Assembly (NCBI GenBank): GCA_964247055.1 | Contig: OZ176050.1 | Location: 8,432,001 to 8,496,000 of the forward strand | Origin: Paragordius varius | Taxonomy: Eukaryota > Nematomorpha | Direction: 5' to 3' | DNA length: 64,000 nucleotides | Shown: one piece after another, positions 24,796-37,163 of the stretch | How positions within the stretch are numbered: the first letter of the stretch is position 1 | Layout: every line of letters starts with the position of its first letter | Made by a program: the position numbers and the translations under genes | The notes under the pieces: generated by a model | What the model saw: the letters and a program-made list of their open reading frames with translations, nothing else | Database searches by the model: none | Told to the model about the DNA's origin: nothing

Positions 24796-27700
24796 AAAAT
24801 ATGAGTACACCATGTTTAGTGACCTTTATCACATGAAGCATAACAGTATTACCAATTTGTCAAATCAAGCACATTTTCAACGAAAAATTGGTAGATATTT
24901 TAAATTAATAAAAACTTAGTTGTAATAAAATAAAAACTATCTTAAAATATATTTCGAAAATAAGTAAACTAAAATATGTTTCTATTCGACTTAAAGTTCT
25001 ATTAATAATATCAGTTGGGTATAATTTATTATAACACAATAATGGGAAAACACAGTAATGCAATGGACTTAAAGAAGTTGTTGTTTATATAGGTTATATT
25101 TAATTCCGAGAAATGTATACGGATCTTATTATATATTTTTATCGTGCATTAACATATACAAATTTCTGAGAATGATGAGTGTGCATTTATAAAACAGTCA
25201 CGTAGTCTAAAACTTGTCACGTAGTATATAACATGTCACGTAAAATATTAATAACAGAAAAGTATTATAAGTATGCATTGAATAGCAACGTAATATATAA
25301 AATAGAGTTATGTTTTGTTGCATATTATATAACATCATATCATATCTCCCATCTTTAATAAGAAAGATGATCCGGAGCTTTTCGTTCCCGGCGAGGATAA
25401 CGGCTTTGTACTTCTGTCAAGTTACACTCCGACTCCACAGCTTCCGTAACTGGGATCTCTGGTACAATGTCAAGGGCGGGTTGTGACATAACAGACTTCG
25501 GTAGCTGATCGGCGTGTTTTCGCTGAATTTTGCTACCGTCATCAGTCTTGTAAGATAATAATCCTGTTCTTTCAATTACTTTTCCTTTCCGCCACCCCTC
25601 TGCTGTTTCATTTTTAATCAGAATAGCATCATCAACGTCAAATTCTCGTAAGGGGGCTCTAGTATTATCCGTAAAATCTGATGGTATTGTCTTTAACCAT
25701 GACAAGGGACCTAACAATTCTCTTTTTAGGAATAATGAGCACGGTGTTGCTCTCGTTGCACTATGAATTGCTTGCCGATAGCTCCACAAAATGGTATTCA
25801 TTGCTTCTTGCGGAGAGATGTCAGCCCTCTTCGTAGCTTTATATTTAGTTTTCAATGTGTAAATAGATCTTTCTACCAACCCATTCGTTCGTGGGTGATA
25901 CGGACTCGACGTAACATGTTTGATGTTTAAGTGTTTAAGCCTTTCATCAAATCGTGCGATACAAAATACGATGCATTATCACTTACTATCATTTTAGGAA
26001 AACCATATCTCGCAAACAATTGTTCTAAGCAATTTAAAACAGACCTGCTCGTAACTTGTTTCAATAAATTAACTTCCAACCATCTGGACGAGCTGTCAAT
26101 TGTTACCAGCCAGTAGAAATTATCAATGGGACCAGCAATATCTATGTGTATTCTTTCCCAGACGGCGGTGTTGAAATTCCATTTGTATGTTGGATTTTCC
26201 TGGACATTGGGCTTGTATCTTTGGCATGAGTCACATGTCTTCGCAAGCAATTCAATACTTTGGCCCAAGTCTGGCCAATATACACTGTGGCGCGCAAGGG
26301 ACTTCATGGTACTTATCCCTGGGTGTCCAGTGTGAAAGTAGTTTAGGACTTCATTTTGCATGGATCTAGGAACAATGAGTTTATCCTCCAAATAAACTAA
26401 ACCATACGATGCTTGGATAGCGTTGCGATGTGATTGATACTTTTTTAGATCTGGATCATCCCAATTGTTGGAATTTAATGCAATTTTTAATTTTTTTATC
26501 ACCGGGTCCTTATTGGACTGAACTAATACATTTTTTTTATTAATGTTCAAATCGTTCATAGATAAGAACCGAATTTTTTCAGCTACAGCATGATCATCAT
26601 CCATTTCAGGATCGTCGATTGCTAATCTTGATAGGGGATCAGCTAAAGTTTGAACCCCTTTATTGAAATGAATAGTATAATCATACCCCGATATTTTATA
26701 AATCCAACGTAATAATTTTATATTAGTGACTCCGGTTAAGTTCCGGTCTTCCCCAAATAATTTAATCAGTGGTTTATGATCAGTCAATATTTTAAAAGAT
26801 CTCCCATATATGAAAGGGTGAAATTTGTTTACCGCGAACAAAATCGCCTTGGCCTCTCTTTCGATCGTCGAATAATGTTTTTCAGAATTTAAACATTTCC
26901 TGGATGCGAAGGAGATTAGCCGCTTGCCATCTTCGGTTACATGGAAAAGGATGGCACCCAAACCTTCGTTTGAAGCATCGGTCTCAATCAATAATGGCAA
27001 TTGCGGATTGTACGGAATCAGTTCCACAAAATTTGCTATTAGTTGTTTTGACAGTGCAAATTGTTTATCATGAATATTCTCCCATTTCCATGGAATTTTG
27101 TTTCCAGTTAAAGTGTGCAGATCACTTATGACTGAATGTAATCTTGGAATAAATTTTTCATGAAAGTTTAATAGTCCTAAAAAGGACTGTAATGTTGTTT
27201 TATCCTTTGGAACAGGACGTTTCAAAATAGCTTTGATTTTTTCATCCGTTGGCTTAATACCTCTTTTAGATATTTCGTATCCCATGTAGGATACTTTTTC
27301 CTGGAAGAATTTCATTTTATCCGGTTGCAAACGGAATCCGGCCTGTTCAAGTTTCTCCAACACATGCTCAAGATTTGCTTTGTGTTGAGTGTCTGTATTG
27401 CCGGTTACCAGAACATCATCCAGATAAGCACAAACGCCTGTGCAATCATCCAGAATTTGATCCATAACTCGTTGAAATATCATTGGAGCATTTGTGAGCC
27501 CGAAAGGTAATCGTTTATACGTAAAGTAACATCTGTGTGTTGTAATTGTCAGAATATTAGAGCATTCTTTATCAACCGGTAGTTGTAAGTAGGCATCCTT
27601 GAGATTTAAAACTGAAAATGAATGTCCATTTCCGATTTTACCCAATAATTGATCAAATTTCGGAATGATATGAGAATCTTTTGATAGATAAGGATTGATT

Positions 27701-30700
27701 GTGACACAAAAATCGGCGCAGATACGAGCCTCCCCATTGGATTTTAACACGTTGACCGTTGGGGTTGCCCAAGATATCTCAGTTGTTGTTGGGTCTATTG
27801 GTTCTATAATCCCAAAATCTAACAATCTATTCAATTCATTTTCTACCAATGGTTGCAATGATAGAGGAACTATACGGCATGGAAAAGCTTTTGCTTTTGC
27901 ATCCGGTGTCAAAAAAATTTTGATCGGATTGCCGTTGTATCAACCAAGTTCCTTTGAGAATAGTTTTGGAAATATTTTGGTCAGCTCCATCTTCTCATTA
28001 GAATTTATATTATTGATTACACCTTTTGGAAAAGGTAGCTTGTACGCTTTTATCCAAGGTAATCCAAAAATTGGATCAAAATTGCTTTTAGTTACGATAC
28101 ATGGTAACGTTTTCTTTTCATTGTAAAACGTCACAGTGACCATAGTTTTCCCTAAGATTGTTATCTTATTATTATCATACGTGGTTATTTGATCGGACCA
28201 CGTTAACTTAGGGCTACCGATCTGCTTCCATATTTGTTGACTTATGAGACAGCAGTCAGCACCGGTATCGAAAATCATATCTATCATATTATTGTTGATC
28301 TTCACTTTTATTTTAGGGGTAGTGGCCGCTTTTATAGATCTAATTTGATCTAAATTTCTCACCAACTTTGTTTTGCACATTGAACTAAAGTGGTTATTTT
28401 TGTTGCAATTGTAGCACGTTTTGCCCCAAGCCGCCAATTTTTGGATTACCTTGGATAAAAGCGTACAAGCTACCTTTTCCAAAAGGTGTAATCAATAATA
28501 TAAATTCTAATGAGAAGATGGAGCTGACCAAAATATTTCCAAAACTATTCTCAAAGGAACTTGGTTGTTACAACGGCAATCCCATCCTCGTCGCCAAATA
28601 ATATCAGTTGGGTATAATTTATTATAACACAATATTGGGAAAACACAGTAATGCAATGGACTTAAAGAAGTTGTTGTTTATATAGGTTATATTTAATTCC
28701 GAGAAAGGTATACGGATCTTATTATATATTTTTATCGTCCATTAACATATACAAATTTCTGAGAATGATGAGTGTGCATTTATAAAACAGTCACGTAGTC
28801 TAAAACTTGTCACGTAGTATATAACATGTCACGTAAAATATTAATAACAGAAAAGTATTATAAGTATGCATTGAATAGCAACGTAATATATAAAATAGAG
28901 TTATGTTTTGTTGCATATTATATAACATCATATCAATTAATACATAGAATAATAATCCAGGACACGTACAATTTTTACCAAATAAAAACCTGTTTAAAAT
29001 AATAACAATAATAGAAAACTTTGTAAAATGTTATTTTGAAAAAAAATATTTATCCGTGGAAGTTCAACTTTTTACCTGTAAAATTGGGGAACAGCTGCCA
29101 CCACTCTTGATTTTTGGGTAGGAGAAGCTCGACAAATCACGACACAATGAGCCGATAAAGCAGCTTCCATGAACTCTGATTCGAAATACGTCATGCAAAT
29201 CTAGCATTGTATTAAATTTTAAACAAACTTATCCATTAAAAAGATACTGCATGTACGTTTATTTAGATAGTTTTACGACAATTATAATTATTATTATCAT
29301 ATAGAACATTCCGTTCTCGCTGGCAAAATTTATTTTTGAGGTTAATATAATTTATTGAAATTAAATTAAATTTTACTTAGTATTGAATAAATGGTAATTT
29401 ATACTTGGGCCTAATGATATGATTAAATTTAAAAATATTTTTATAAAAGAAAGAGTATAATAAGCCATTTATACACCAAGATGATACCTCAAGAACTGGC
29501 CCTGTCATAATAAATGAATTTCCTGTATTACTCAAACTGGATTCACGAGCTCGCAAACCTTTATACGATACGAGTTCTCTATGTACTAATTCTCGTAACG
29601 CAAAACTGTGAGCTTTATGATTCTGTTGATCATCATATTTGCCCTTAGGGTTAATTGGTTCGCTTTTTATACCGGAATCTGTAGAAAAAAAATTTAATAA
29701 GTTTCTATGAAAATACCTGTTTTATATTTAAAAATATAATAAAATTTATATATTATGAGTGACGATCACTTCGAAGTAGTCTCAAAAATGGAAGATTAAA
29801 AAAATAGAAAATCTATAAAAAGAATCTTATCTCAATTTTCCATAATTATTTAACCCACTATCACGGATTACATATATATATATATATATATTAATAACAT
29901 TTAAAAAGCCAATAAGGCTCCAAATCAAAAATCTTCCAAACCTAGCCTAACTTATGCGATATACAATAGAAAAAAGTGTTTTAATTAATACCTGCAGTGG
30001 TAGGTTCTACATCAAAAGATACATCATGAGAAGCACCAATATCGGTGAAAACAAAAAGCGATTGATTAGTCCGTTGTATTAGATGGGAGCTTTTAGCAAT
30101 ACATATAGCCGTTTCCAGTTTATCTCCTGTTAACATCCATATCTAGAGATAAATTATTAAAACGCATTTTATTGATATTAGAAGTAACAATCATAATAAT
30201 TAAATATGGTTTAAGGGACCAAACTTTAATTCCAGCATTTCGTAACATTTCCAAAGCATGGGGTACCCCATCTTGCAATTTATCCTCAACTCCGGTAATT
30301 CCTAACACCTCAAATCTAAAGTGTTCCGCAATAAAATTATATTTTTTAAAAAAACTTTCCCCATTAAATTATTGTTTTGCAAAAAAATCCATACTTTCCA
30401 CCCTTAACCAATTGGTAAATGTGATTAGTATCTTTATCCGTGTTCAAATTTTCATCAAACATTTCAGCTTTATGTGATGATATTGAAGATAAATCATATG
30501 TGGTAGAAAATTGGTTTGTATTATTATTTTTATTGTCAAAATCATGTTTTTCAACAATACCCATACGAAGTGATGCATTCTCAAACGAATTCATAAATGT
30601 TTGATATTGTTCCTGGCTTAATTTATTACGGCCAATAACTAGTGTCCTTAATCCTTCCCTTGCTAAATTACCGCTTTCTTCATCTATCCAATCAAAGACT

Positions 30701-33700
30701 AAACATTTAAAAAATATATTTTATTAAATTATCTTACTAGCTGAAAAAAATTCTTAATAATTTTAAATAAAAATACTATTGAACAGCTTATTTTAATCAG
30801 AATCATCTCTGTAATTGTACAAATTAAACTGATAATTATAATGATTTTACATACCAATTTCATATAAATTATTAATCTATTCTTATTAAATGTTTGTCAA
30901 ATACAACTGGTTACCACATTTTATATATTTTGGGCTGCAAAAATAAAGACAACATGGTTTATCCTGAAAAAATGAATTATAACGATTGAAACAACCAAAT
31001 AAAGTACCGCTGTTAAATGCGTCAATTCCATCACTCCTTTTTCTTTGATGCATCATATCTATAATTAAAAAGTCAAAATTTCATAAATTCAAAAGATAAA
31101 CAAAAACACTTATATATGTTTACTTTTCAAAAAATAAGTTAATATTCTAAAATAACGATAAAATCATAGCGCTGCGTAAAAAGCAAAAATTGTTTAATAC
31201 CAAAAGCTTTTTTTAAGCCATGATGCGAATGAGCTCTATTACTCCCCAAAGAGTATGATGCCATTTTTGAAATGATTGAATCCGCTCCCTTCACGTAAAA
31301 CAAGATATTTCCATCAGTTGTTTCTAATTACAAATATAATTACCCTGCTAAAAATTGTGTTAATCAATATTACACTCTTTGCAAACAACAAATTCAATAA
31401 AATAACTATGGTTTGGAAAATATTATAAAATAATCACCCGTATCTAATTTTACAATGATTCCCATCATTTTTCTTTCAGAACTAAATGGTATTAGCTTCA
31501 AAACTTTGTACGATAATATTTGACCACACGGAGTTTCAATTTTCAAAGAGTTTGTATCCCTGTATATCAATTTCATGCCGACTTTGTGCGCCCATGTAAC
31601 TAAAGCCACCTTTAAAACAAATCCCAAAAACATTTATTTTGTCAAATACCCTAATCATATACTTAAATTTGTAGATAAGAACTCGTTTCCGTGTATTTTA
31701 ATAAATGCAAATAAACTAATAGAATATAGTGTATCCTCTTAATTTTAAATATAGGTATAAAACATTATTAAATATGGCAAAAACATTAAGTTTTATGATT
31801 GGTTGAAATCAGCCTTTATACCTCGTCAGGACTTGAAGCTTGGTAACTAGTTATAATATCTTCTTGTTGGGGTTCAACAACACTCAAGTCTTGGGTAGGA
31901 AGGACAGTTTGAAGTTGTTTAGATGATGAGGTATTAACCAAATTTGGGGATAAAATCATGGTTGAAGAACTAATGTTTGTGTTTGAGTTGGTTGTCCTAT
32001 ACACTGGAGTTGATAAAAGATGCGAGGTAGAATCACATGTTGAATTATTGGATAAGACAGAATCGGTTAAACTATCACGGTTATTGGGATCACTTTGGTG
32101 CTGAGATGATGTATTTGGATTAGTTAATTGAATTGAAGGAGTATTGGTTGATGGTGTGGTTATGTTTATTGGTACTAGCGTAGTATAAGTAAAATAGTAA
32201 TGGAAATAATATAACTAAGATTAGTTGAACCGTGACTGTTAACGATAACTTTAGGAATTTTGAGATCATTTGGGTTAGAATAATGGTATAAAACGAATAT
32301 TTAATGTGAAAAAATATGATAACTTAATAATTCTAATATGATTTATTTTCGTTGTGTGTTACTTTATTCAACATATATTTCCATTTGTTGTATTAATAAC
32401 TATTAAAACCGCAAAAAACTGTATTCCTAAGAGGCCCCCCAGGTTTTATTTATGACCGATCAAACACCTAGCCCTAAACATCCTTTCATATTGCAAAACT
32501 TATCTCATTTAATCAATCAAATTTATAATGAAATTTAATAGAGTTACAATTTGTGGTGTATTCGGTTGGCATGGCCTTTTTGTTTCTTCCAAATAATACG
32601 GATAGAGTATCTTTTAATTGTCCTAATTTCCAAGGAATTATAGACGAGGGATTTGCTTGTGACGATGTCTTATGTAATATGCTGTTTTCAGACATATTTT
32701 GACCATCTATTGGACTATGTGAGGTATAAATTGGCGTTACATTATTACAAATGCAGAGAGCTAAAACCGTTTCATATAAGTCGAGTAATTCAGTCGGTTG
32801 CATATCTTGCTCCATTGGATAATTAGGTTGTAGCAAAGTTTGTTGTTTGTGAGGTGAATGCAAGATGGTCTGAGTTATTTTACTACCTTGGGTTAAAATA
32901 AACAATCATAAAATATCAATAAATATGTGTAAAATTGATTCAACTAATTATCAGAATATTTTGTCTTAATAAAAAATATTATTAATATTTTTAAAAAATC
33001 CAACCCATTTTAAATAATGCAATCTTATTTTAGTTGAAGAATAAATATTATTTTATTTAGATATAAAAGTTATTTTTTTTCCTTACGCGTCAAAAAGTTA
33101 AGCTGTTCTATCGTTAAAGGGCACTTTTTACTATTTTTTTTTTATTTTTTTAGGTGTGTGCATATGGTATATAGAAAATTATTCATTATTATACTTTGAG
33201 TATTGTTGTTGGTGGATAAATTGATGTCATAAAAACTATTATTTGGACTAGGGTAATCACTGGTTGGAGTTTCTCCATTAACGCTTAACAGAGGAAACTT
33301 GCTCAAACTATTTGGATCAGATGTCATTTTCTATATCAATAAAATATGGATAAAGATTTATATACAGTCGTACGTTTTTTGGTTAAAAAATACAGAAAAA
33401 TGCACTAAAAAAATTATTATCGATATAAAAATGCGAAAAAACCGCACAAAACAGTCATTTCTATTTATGAACATGTAAAATGGGTATATTTTAAAAACGC
33501 ATATACGGAAAATAAAAAAAATTAAAATATGTTCATAAATAGTATTGCACAAAAAGGATTAAAAAAAGTCTTTTTTTATAAAAGAGGAAAAAAAATGGAT
33601 TAATTAACAGAAATACTCCGCATAAAGTCACATTTTTATTGATAATTTATATATTACCTATTATAACAATTCATAACTACTATAAAAATAATAAAATTTA

Positions 33701-36700
33701 TATAATTTTATCCGTGTAGAATGTAAAAACCTTTGATGATGAAAAAAATAATTGTTCAGCCAATTTGAGTTGATGGTTAACATACGAGTCTGCATCCGTA
33801 GGCCAACAAATCGAACGGCCAGAAGATCCAAGGTATAAACGTTTAAAAACCATTTCATTTTTTGTTAAGGTCCCAGTCTTGTCCGTAAATAAATAACGTA
33901 TGCGACCTGTTTGCCAAAATAATTTAGTCAAAAGAATAAGCGAAATCAATGATCATAAAACTATCAACATTATTAAATTATGTTTAAACTTAAAATACTT
34001 TGTCAAAAAGGAATTTATTAACTTTTATTAATATAATTATATATAGTGTAGTAAAATATTACCTAATTCCTCGGGTATAGTAGTGTTTCGTACGACGTTT
34101 CCTAATTAATAGCATTACAATTAAAATATGTTGGCAGAAAAAAATATATCAAACTTTTTTTTAGAAAAAATGCAGACGACTCTTTATTTGTGAGGTAAAT
34201 TGCATAAAATATAAAAACATTAGAATTCATTCTCAAGCTCCTTGTACATACAATTTTTTTAATCCATAAAAATATTAATAATATACCTGGCATATCCTTA
34301 TCTTTCGTAATCATGTAGGCATAAGCCATTTTAGCCAAATCCAAATTAACCCGTAAACTAATTGGGATAATGTAACTGAAAAGCAAAATAAAGCGGACAA
34401 AATAACGGTACCAAGGTCCTGAAAATCCTTTGAGAACCATTAAGAGTATCGATAAAGTAAGTACCGACATGAAAAGTATTTTAGTTAATTGATTAATTTC
34501 CAGATCTGTCAGTCCAACCTAAAGTAATAAATGTTAAAAAATATTATTTAAGGCATGAGTTCCCTACATGGCTTCGCGGACCGCATTGATAAGTTTAAAT
34601 TTAGTTATTATTTAGTTAAATAAACTTCAGTTAAAAAACATTATTATAATCGTAAAAGTTAAACTGGAATCCAAATTTTTAATTATCTTTTCACATTTCT
34701 TAAAAAAAGCAGGCCGCAATATTGCGGGCCGAGTGTTACCCTGATTTAAGTCATTAAAAAATTGTGTTAACGTATATATTTTATTTCGTCTAAATCTGTA
34801 TAAACTTTGCTCCTAGGCTGTGATGTGTTCATACAACTACGTGTCTCACGCCCCGTGTATATAACTAAGCCAAGCACCGAACCTTCAGAGGCTAAAATAC
34901 AGGAAGACCATATGGTATGTTCAATGTTCAAATTTTCTTTATGTATAAGGCGTTGTTGAGTATTGGAAAAAACACTTTTTTCAACAAAATTTTTCTTTTT
35001 TTGCAAACTGTAATCGGGTTTTGTTGCGGAAGATGAGGGTAAAGTTGAGTAAGATTTTTCATTCGTAAATGCTTGGCTAAACTAATAGACCAAATGGACA
35101 TATAAAAATTAAAATTTAATTTATAATTAGGTCATTTACAAATATTTATTTTATATCAGCATTGTTGAAACTTTTAGATAACATTAGTTATAAAAGTTAA
35201 CAATTCGCCTATTTTGCGAAAATAAGCATATTAATATTTAAAGTTCGAATTTAAAAAATAGAAGACTATTTTCGTCCAATAATTTTTTGGGAAAATAACA
35301 AATTAAAATTATTATTTAAACGTAACAAATGGTACATACTGCATGGAATGTGCCATTGAAAGTATTTATATCCTTTTTGGGTATTTCCACATTAACTTTC
35401 ATGGTGAGTGGAAGGTTATAGATTGAAGTATTGAAGATGGGTTGGGGAATATTATTTTGGTTCATAGAATTAATATCATGTTTGGAGATGATATCTAGCG
35501 ATTTAGGTTTCTGAGTGTCAGCGGTTAAGATTGGAGGACGCTGATGATTATGATAAAAATTTTGTATGTTCGTTTGACAATATGAAATGGCTTTTCTCGC
35601 TTTCCAATCCGTTTCCCCATCCAATTGATCTGTGCGAATGAAACAGGAACCATTCGATTCTGAAGTTTGTAAAAGCAAGATATCGGCTGGTATTCGTTGA
35701 TTCTAAAGAGTAGAGATATCAAAGGAAAATATCGTATGTAAACACTGGCATAGAAATTTTGGATTACATGAAAAAATGTCTATTTTATTCCAATTAAATT
35801 ATTTAAATTAAAAGAGATATAATTAAGCAAAATGCAGTGTAAAAATAAATTTGTAGAATAATCGACATCATATAGTATTAAAAATATGTAAAAATCTAAA
35901 ATATTTAATACTACGGCTTCAAAATATAATTTTATTGCTAAATACCTTATTTAAAAAATTCTCAAATACTTACCATGAGTGTAAGTACATTCCCTTCTTA
36001 ATCTATAATATTTTTCTAATAGTATAAATGATATTGACTATTTTGAATTATCGCATTTTTATGGAGTTTATATTCATAAATATATAATGTTAATAAATAT
36101 TTTTTTCGCTGTTTTATTATACGAAAATGTTTGAAAATAATAAAAGCATGCAAAACAAATTTAATCACACTAGACACACCCACAATATAAAAAAACTTCG
36201 GCAATTATTTTGGGTGTAATATTGTATCATATAAAGAATCCCCTTTTTCTGGAACAGAAATTATTTTTAAAACCGTTTAAAAACCCAAAGCGGTTCATAA
36301 TTCCAAAAAAATGATCATTTGTGAATAATTCTTTTATTTAATGAATTTTTTTGATAAGGTTTTCCGTAAATTTGATAGAATGGCATTCAGAACCATTCAA
36401 CCAAAAAACGCAACTTAAAATTTCTGTTTATTTTTATAATTTTTAAATTCAAGTTAATTTATAATATTAAATAATTAAAACTGCCATCGAATTATAATTA
36501 TATAGAAAAAAAGAATTCAAACAAAAACTATATATTTACCTTATTAATTAAAAGTATATCCCCAACTTTTATATTAGAGCTTTGAATGCATTCGGTGGCT
36601 ATAACATTGTAGTTCTGATCGATAATAATTTTATCGTATTTTGATGAATTCACCTCTTTATCCCGTTGATGACGTCTAAAATCATCTATTGCCTCTCTAA

Positions 36701-37127
36701 TCATAGTTACCATTAAAACAAAACACTATAATATATTAAAATGTATACCAAAGGCCCCCAATACGTATATAAATATCCAATTTTTACTTGGTTAATAAAT
36801 TGCGTGAGAGCAACAGTTAGGAAATATAAATTGAGAAAAAATTTGAATTGATTGTACAAAACCTTAATTCTTAAACATAAAAATTTACCAATGGAATAAA
36901 TGTGAAAAAATTATATTTCTGATTATTTATGGCGTTTCCACAATACCCATTAAGATTATAACCAATATAGATAGCCCGTGGATCATAATCCTTTTTGCCA
37001 AAACATCTGCTTATATTAACAAATAATTTTAATACTTAAATGGTTTTGTACGGCTGGATTTGTCCAAAAGATGGGCTTGCTCATTAAAATTTCTCATAGA
37101 TATTTCTTCATTCTTTTTGTGCATCAT
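21701..37127 (-). CDS. ATP9: ATP9-type P4-ATPase (Neo1 family phospholipid flippase)
   Basis: P4-ATPase of the ATP9A/B-Neo1 branch, which acts in Golgi/endosome membranes. Predicted exons (5' to 3'): 37127-37036, 37009-36889, 36862-36749, 36725-36540, 35702-35340, 35081-34806, 34518-34287, 34101-34063, 33906-33731, 33330-33195, 32886-32548, 32174-31822, 31609-31438, 31323-31201, 31058-30915, 30698-30395, 30354-30225, 30142-29992, 29678-29488, 29200-29076, 24593-24496 (tentative), 24098-23886, 23472-23310, 23239-23131, 22946-22889, 22050-21701. Phases close throughout, giving about 1585 aa against about 1050 in human. Seen: [29 protein letters not shown] (phosphorylated Asp), [46 protein letters not shown] and FEDEFVHVV. 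The extra length is in low-complexity Asn/Ser/Thr/Gln loops. Introns 1-3 are 26, 26 and 23 nt. A gypsy element, two MITEs and palindromes lie in other introns. Confidence 0.95.
22271..22619. mobile_element. MITE family C copy 1 in the last intron of ATP9
   Basis: Arms consist of repeated CAATTCAAATTCACCCTTGA-like units on the left and GGGTGAATTTGAA-like units on the right, ending AAATGGTA next to TA. The left terminus is eroded. The same family is found at 61277-61586, where it lies in a B3GAT intron. The core contains the shared GTGTTTTCGGGCTAATATAA segment. Confidence 0.7.
24736..24791. repeat. (AT)n microsatellite in ATP9 intron
   Basis: An uninterrupted run of about 28 AT dinucleotides. 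Confidence 0.9.
25006..25342 (-). repeat. LTR (3' LTR in element orientation)
   Basis: 337 bp. In element orientation it starts TGATATGATG and ends with CAACTGATATTA. It matches 28599-28935 almost perfectly. Confidence 0.9.
28599..28935 (-). repeat. LTR (5' LTR in element orientation)
   Basis: 337 bp, paired with 25006-25342. It is followed, in element orientation, by TTTGGCGACGAGGATGGGAT, which resembles the leader just after the 5' LTR of many gypsy elements. Confidence 0.9.
34554..34743. mobile_element. 190-bp hAT MITE in ATP9 intron
   Basis: Left end CATGAGTTCCCTACATGG, then CGCGGACCGC. Right end GGGCCGAGTGTTACCCTG. Both are typical of hAT termini. The flanks ATTTAAGG (34546-34553) and ATTTAAGT (34744-34751) form an 8-bp target duplication with one mismatch. 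Confidence 0.7.
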
Positions 37128-37163
37128 ATGGTTACATTTTAAAGATCTTTCGGTTCATACCAC
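37128..37163. promoter_or_regulatory. 36-bp shared promoter/5' region between ATP9 and PUS7
   Basis: The predicted start codons of ATP9 (minus, 37127) and PUS7 (plus, 37164) are only 36 bp apart. Any core promoter or 5' UTR must sit here or overlap the other gene's coding sequence. No TATA-type motif stands out. If PUS7 has an upstream non-coding exon, it would overlap ATP9 exon 1. Confidence 0.6.

Larger units (their letters stand above)
25006..28935 (-). mobile_element. Ty3/gypsy LTR retrotransposon, broken copy
   Basis: A fossil LTR element in the large ATP9 intron, same transcriptional sense as ATP9. Two 337-bp LTRs lie at 25006-25342 and 28599-28935, flanked by the 5-bp target duplication ATTAA (25001-25005, 28936-28940). 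Read on the minus strand, the parts in order are a CCHC zinc knuckle, an aspartic protease (DTGAD), a reverse transcriptase (YLDDVLVTG), an RNase H, and an integrase with an HHCC-type zinc region and a DDE core. The order RT-RNase H-integrase places it in Ty3/gypsy. No envelope gene is seen. The copy is broken in a handful of places. The LTRs differ at about three positions, so the insertion is recent. Confidence 0.92.

Noticed and set aside
25931-28126. Several plus-strand frames opposite the gypsy element
   Set aside because: Antisense shadows of the pol coding region, with no family match.
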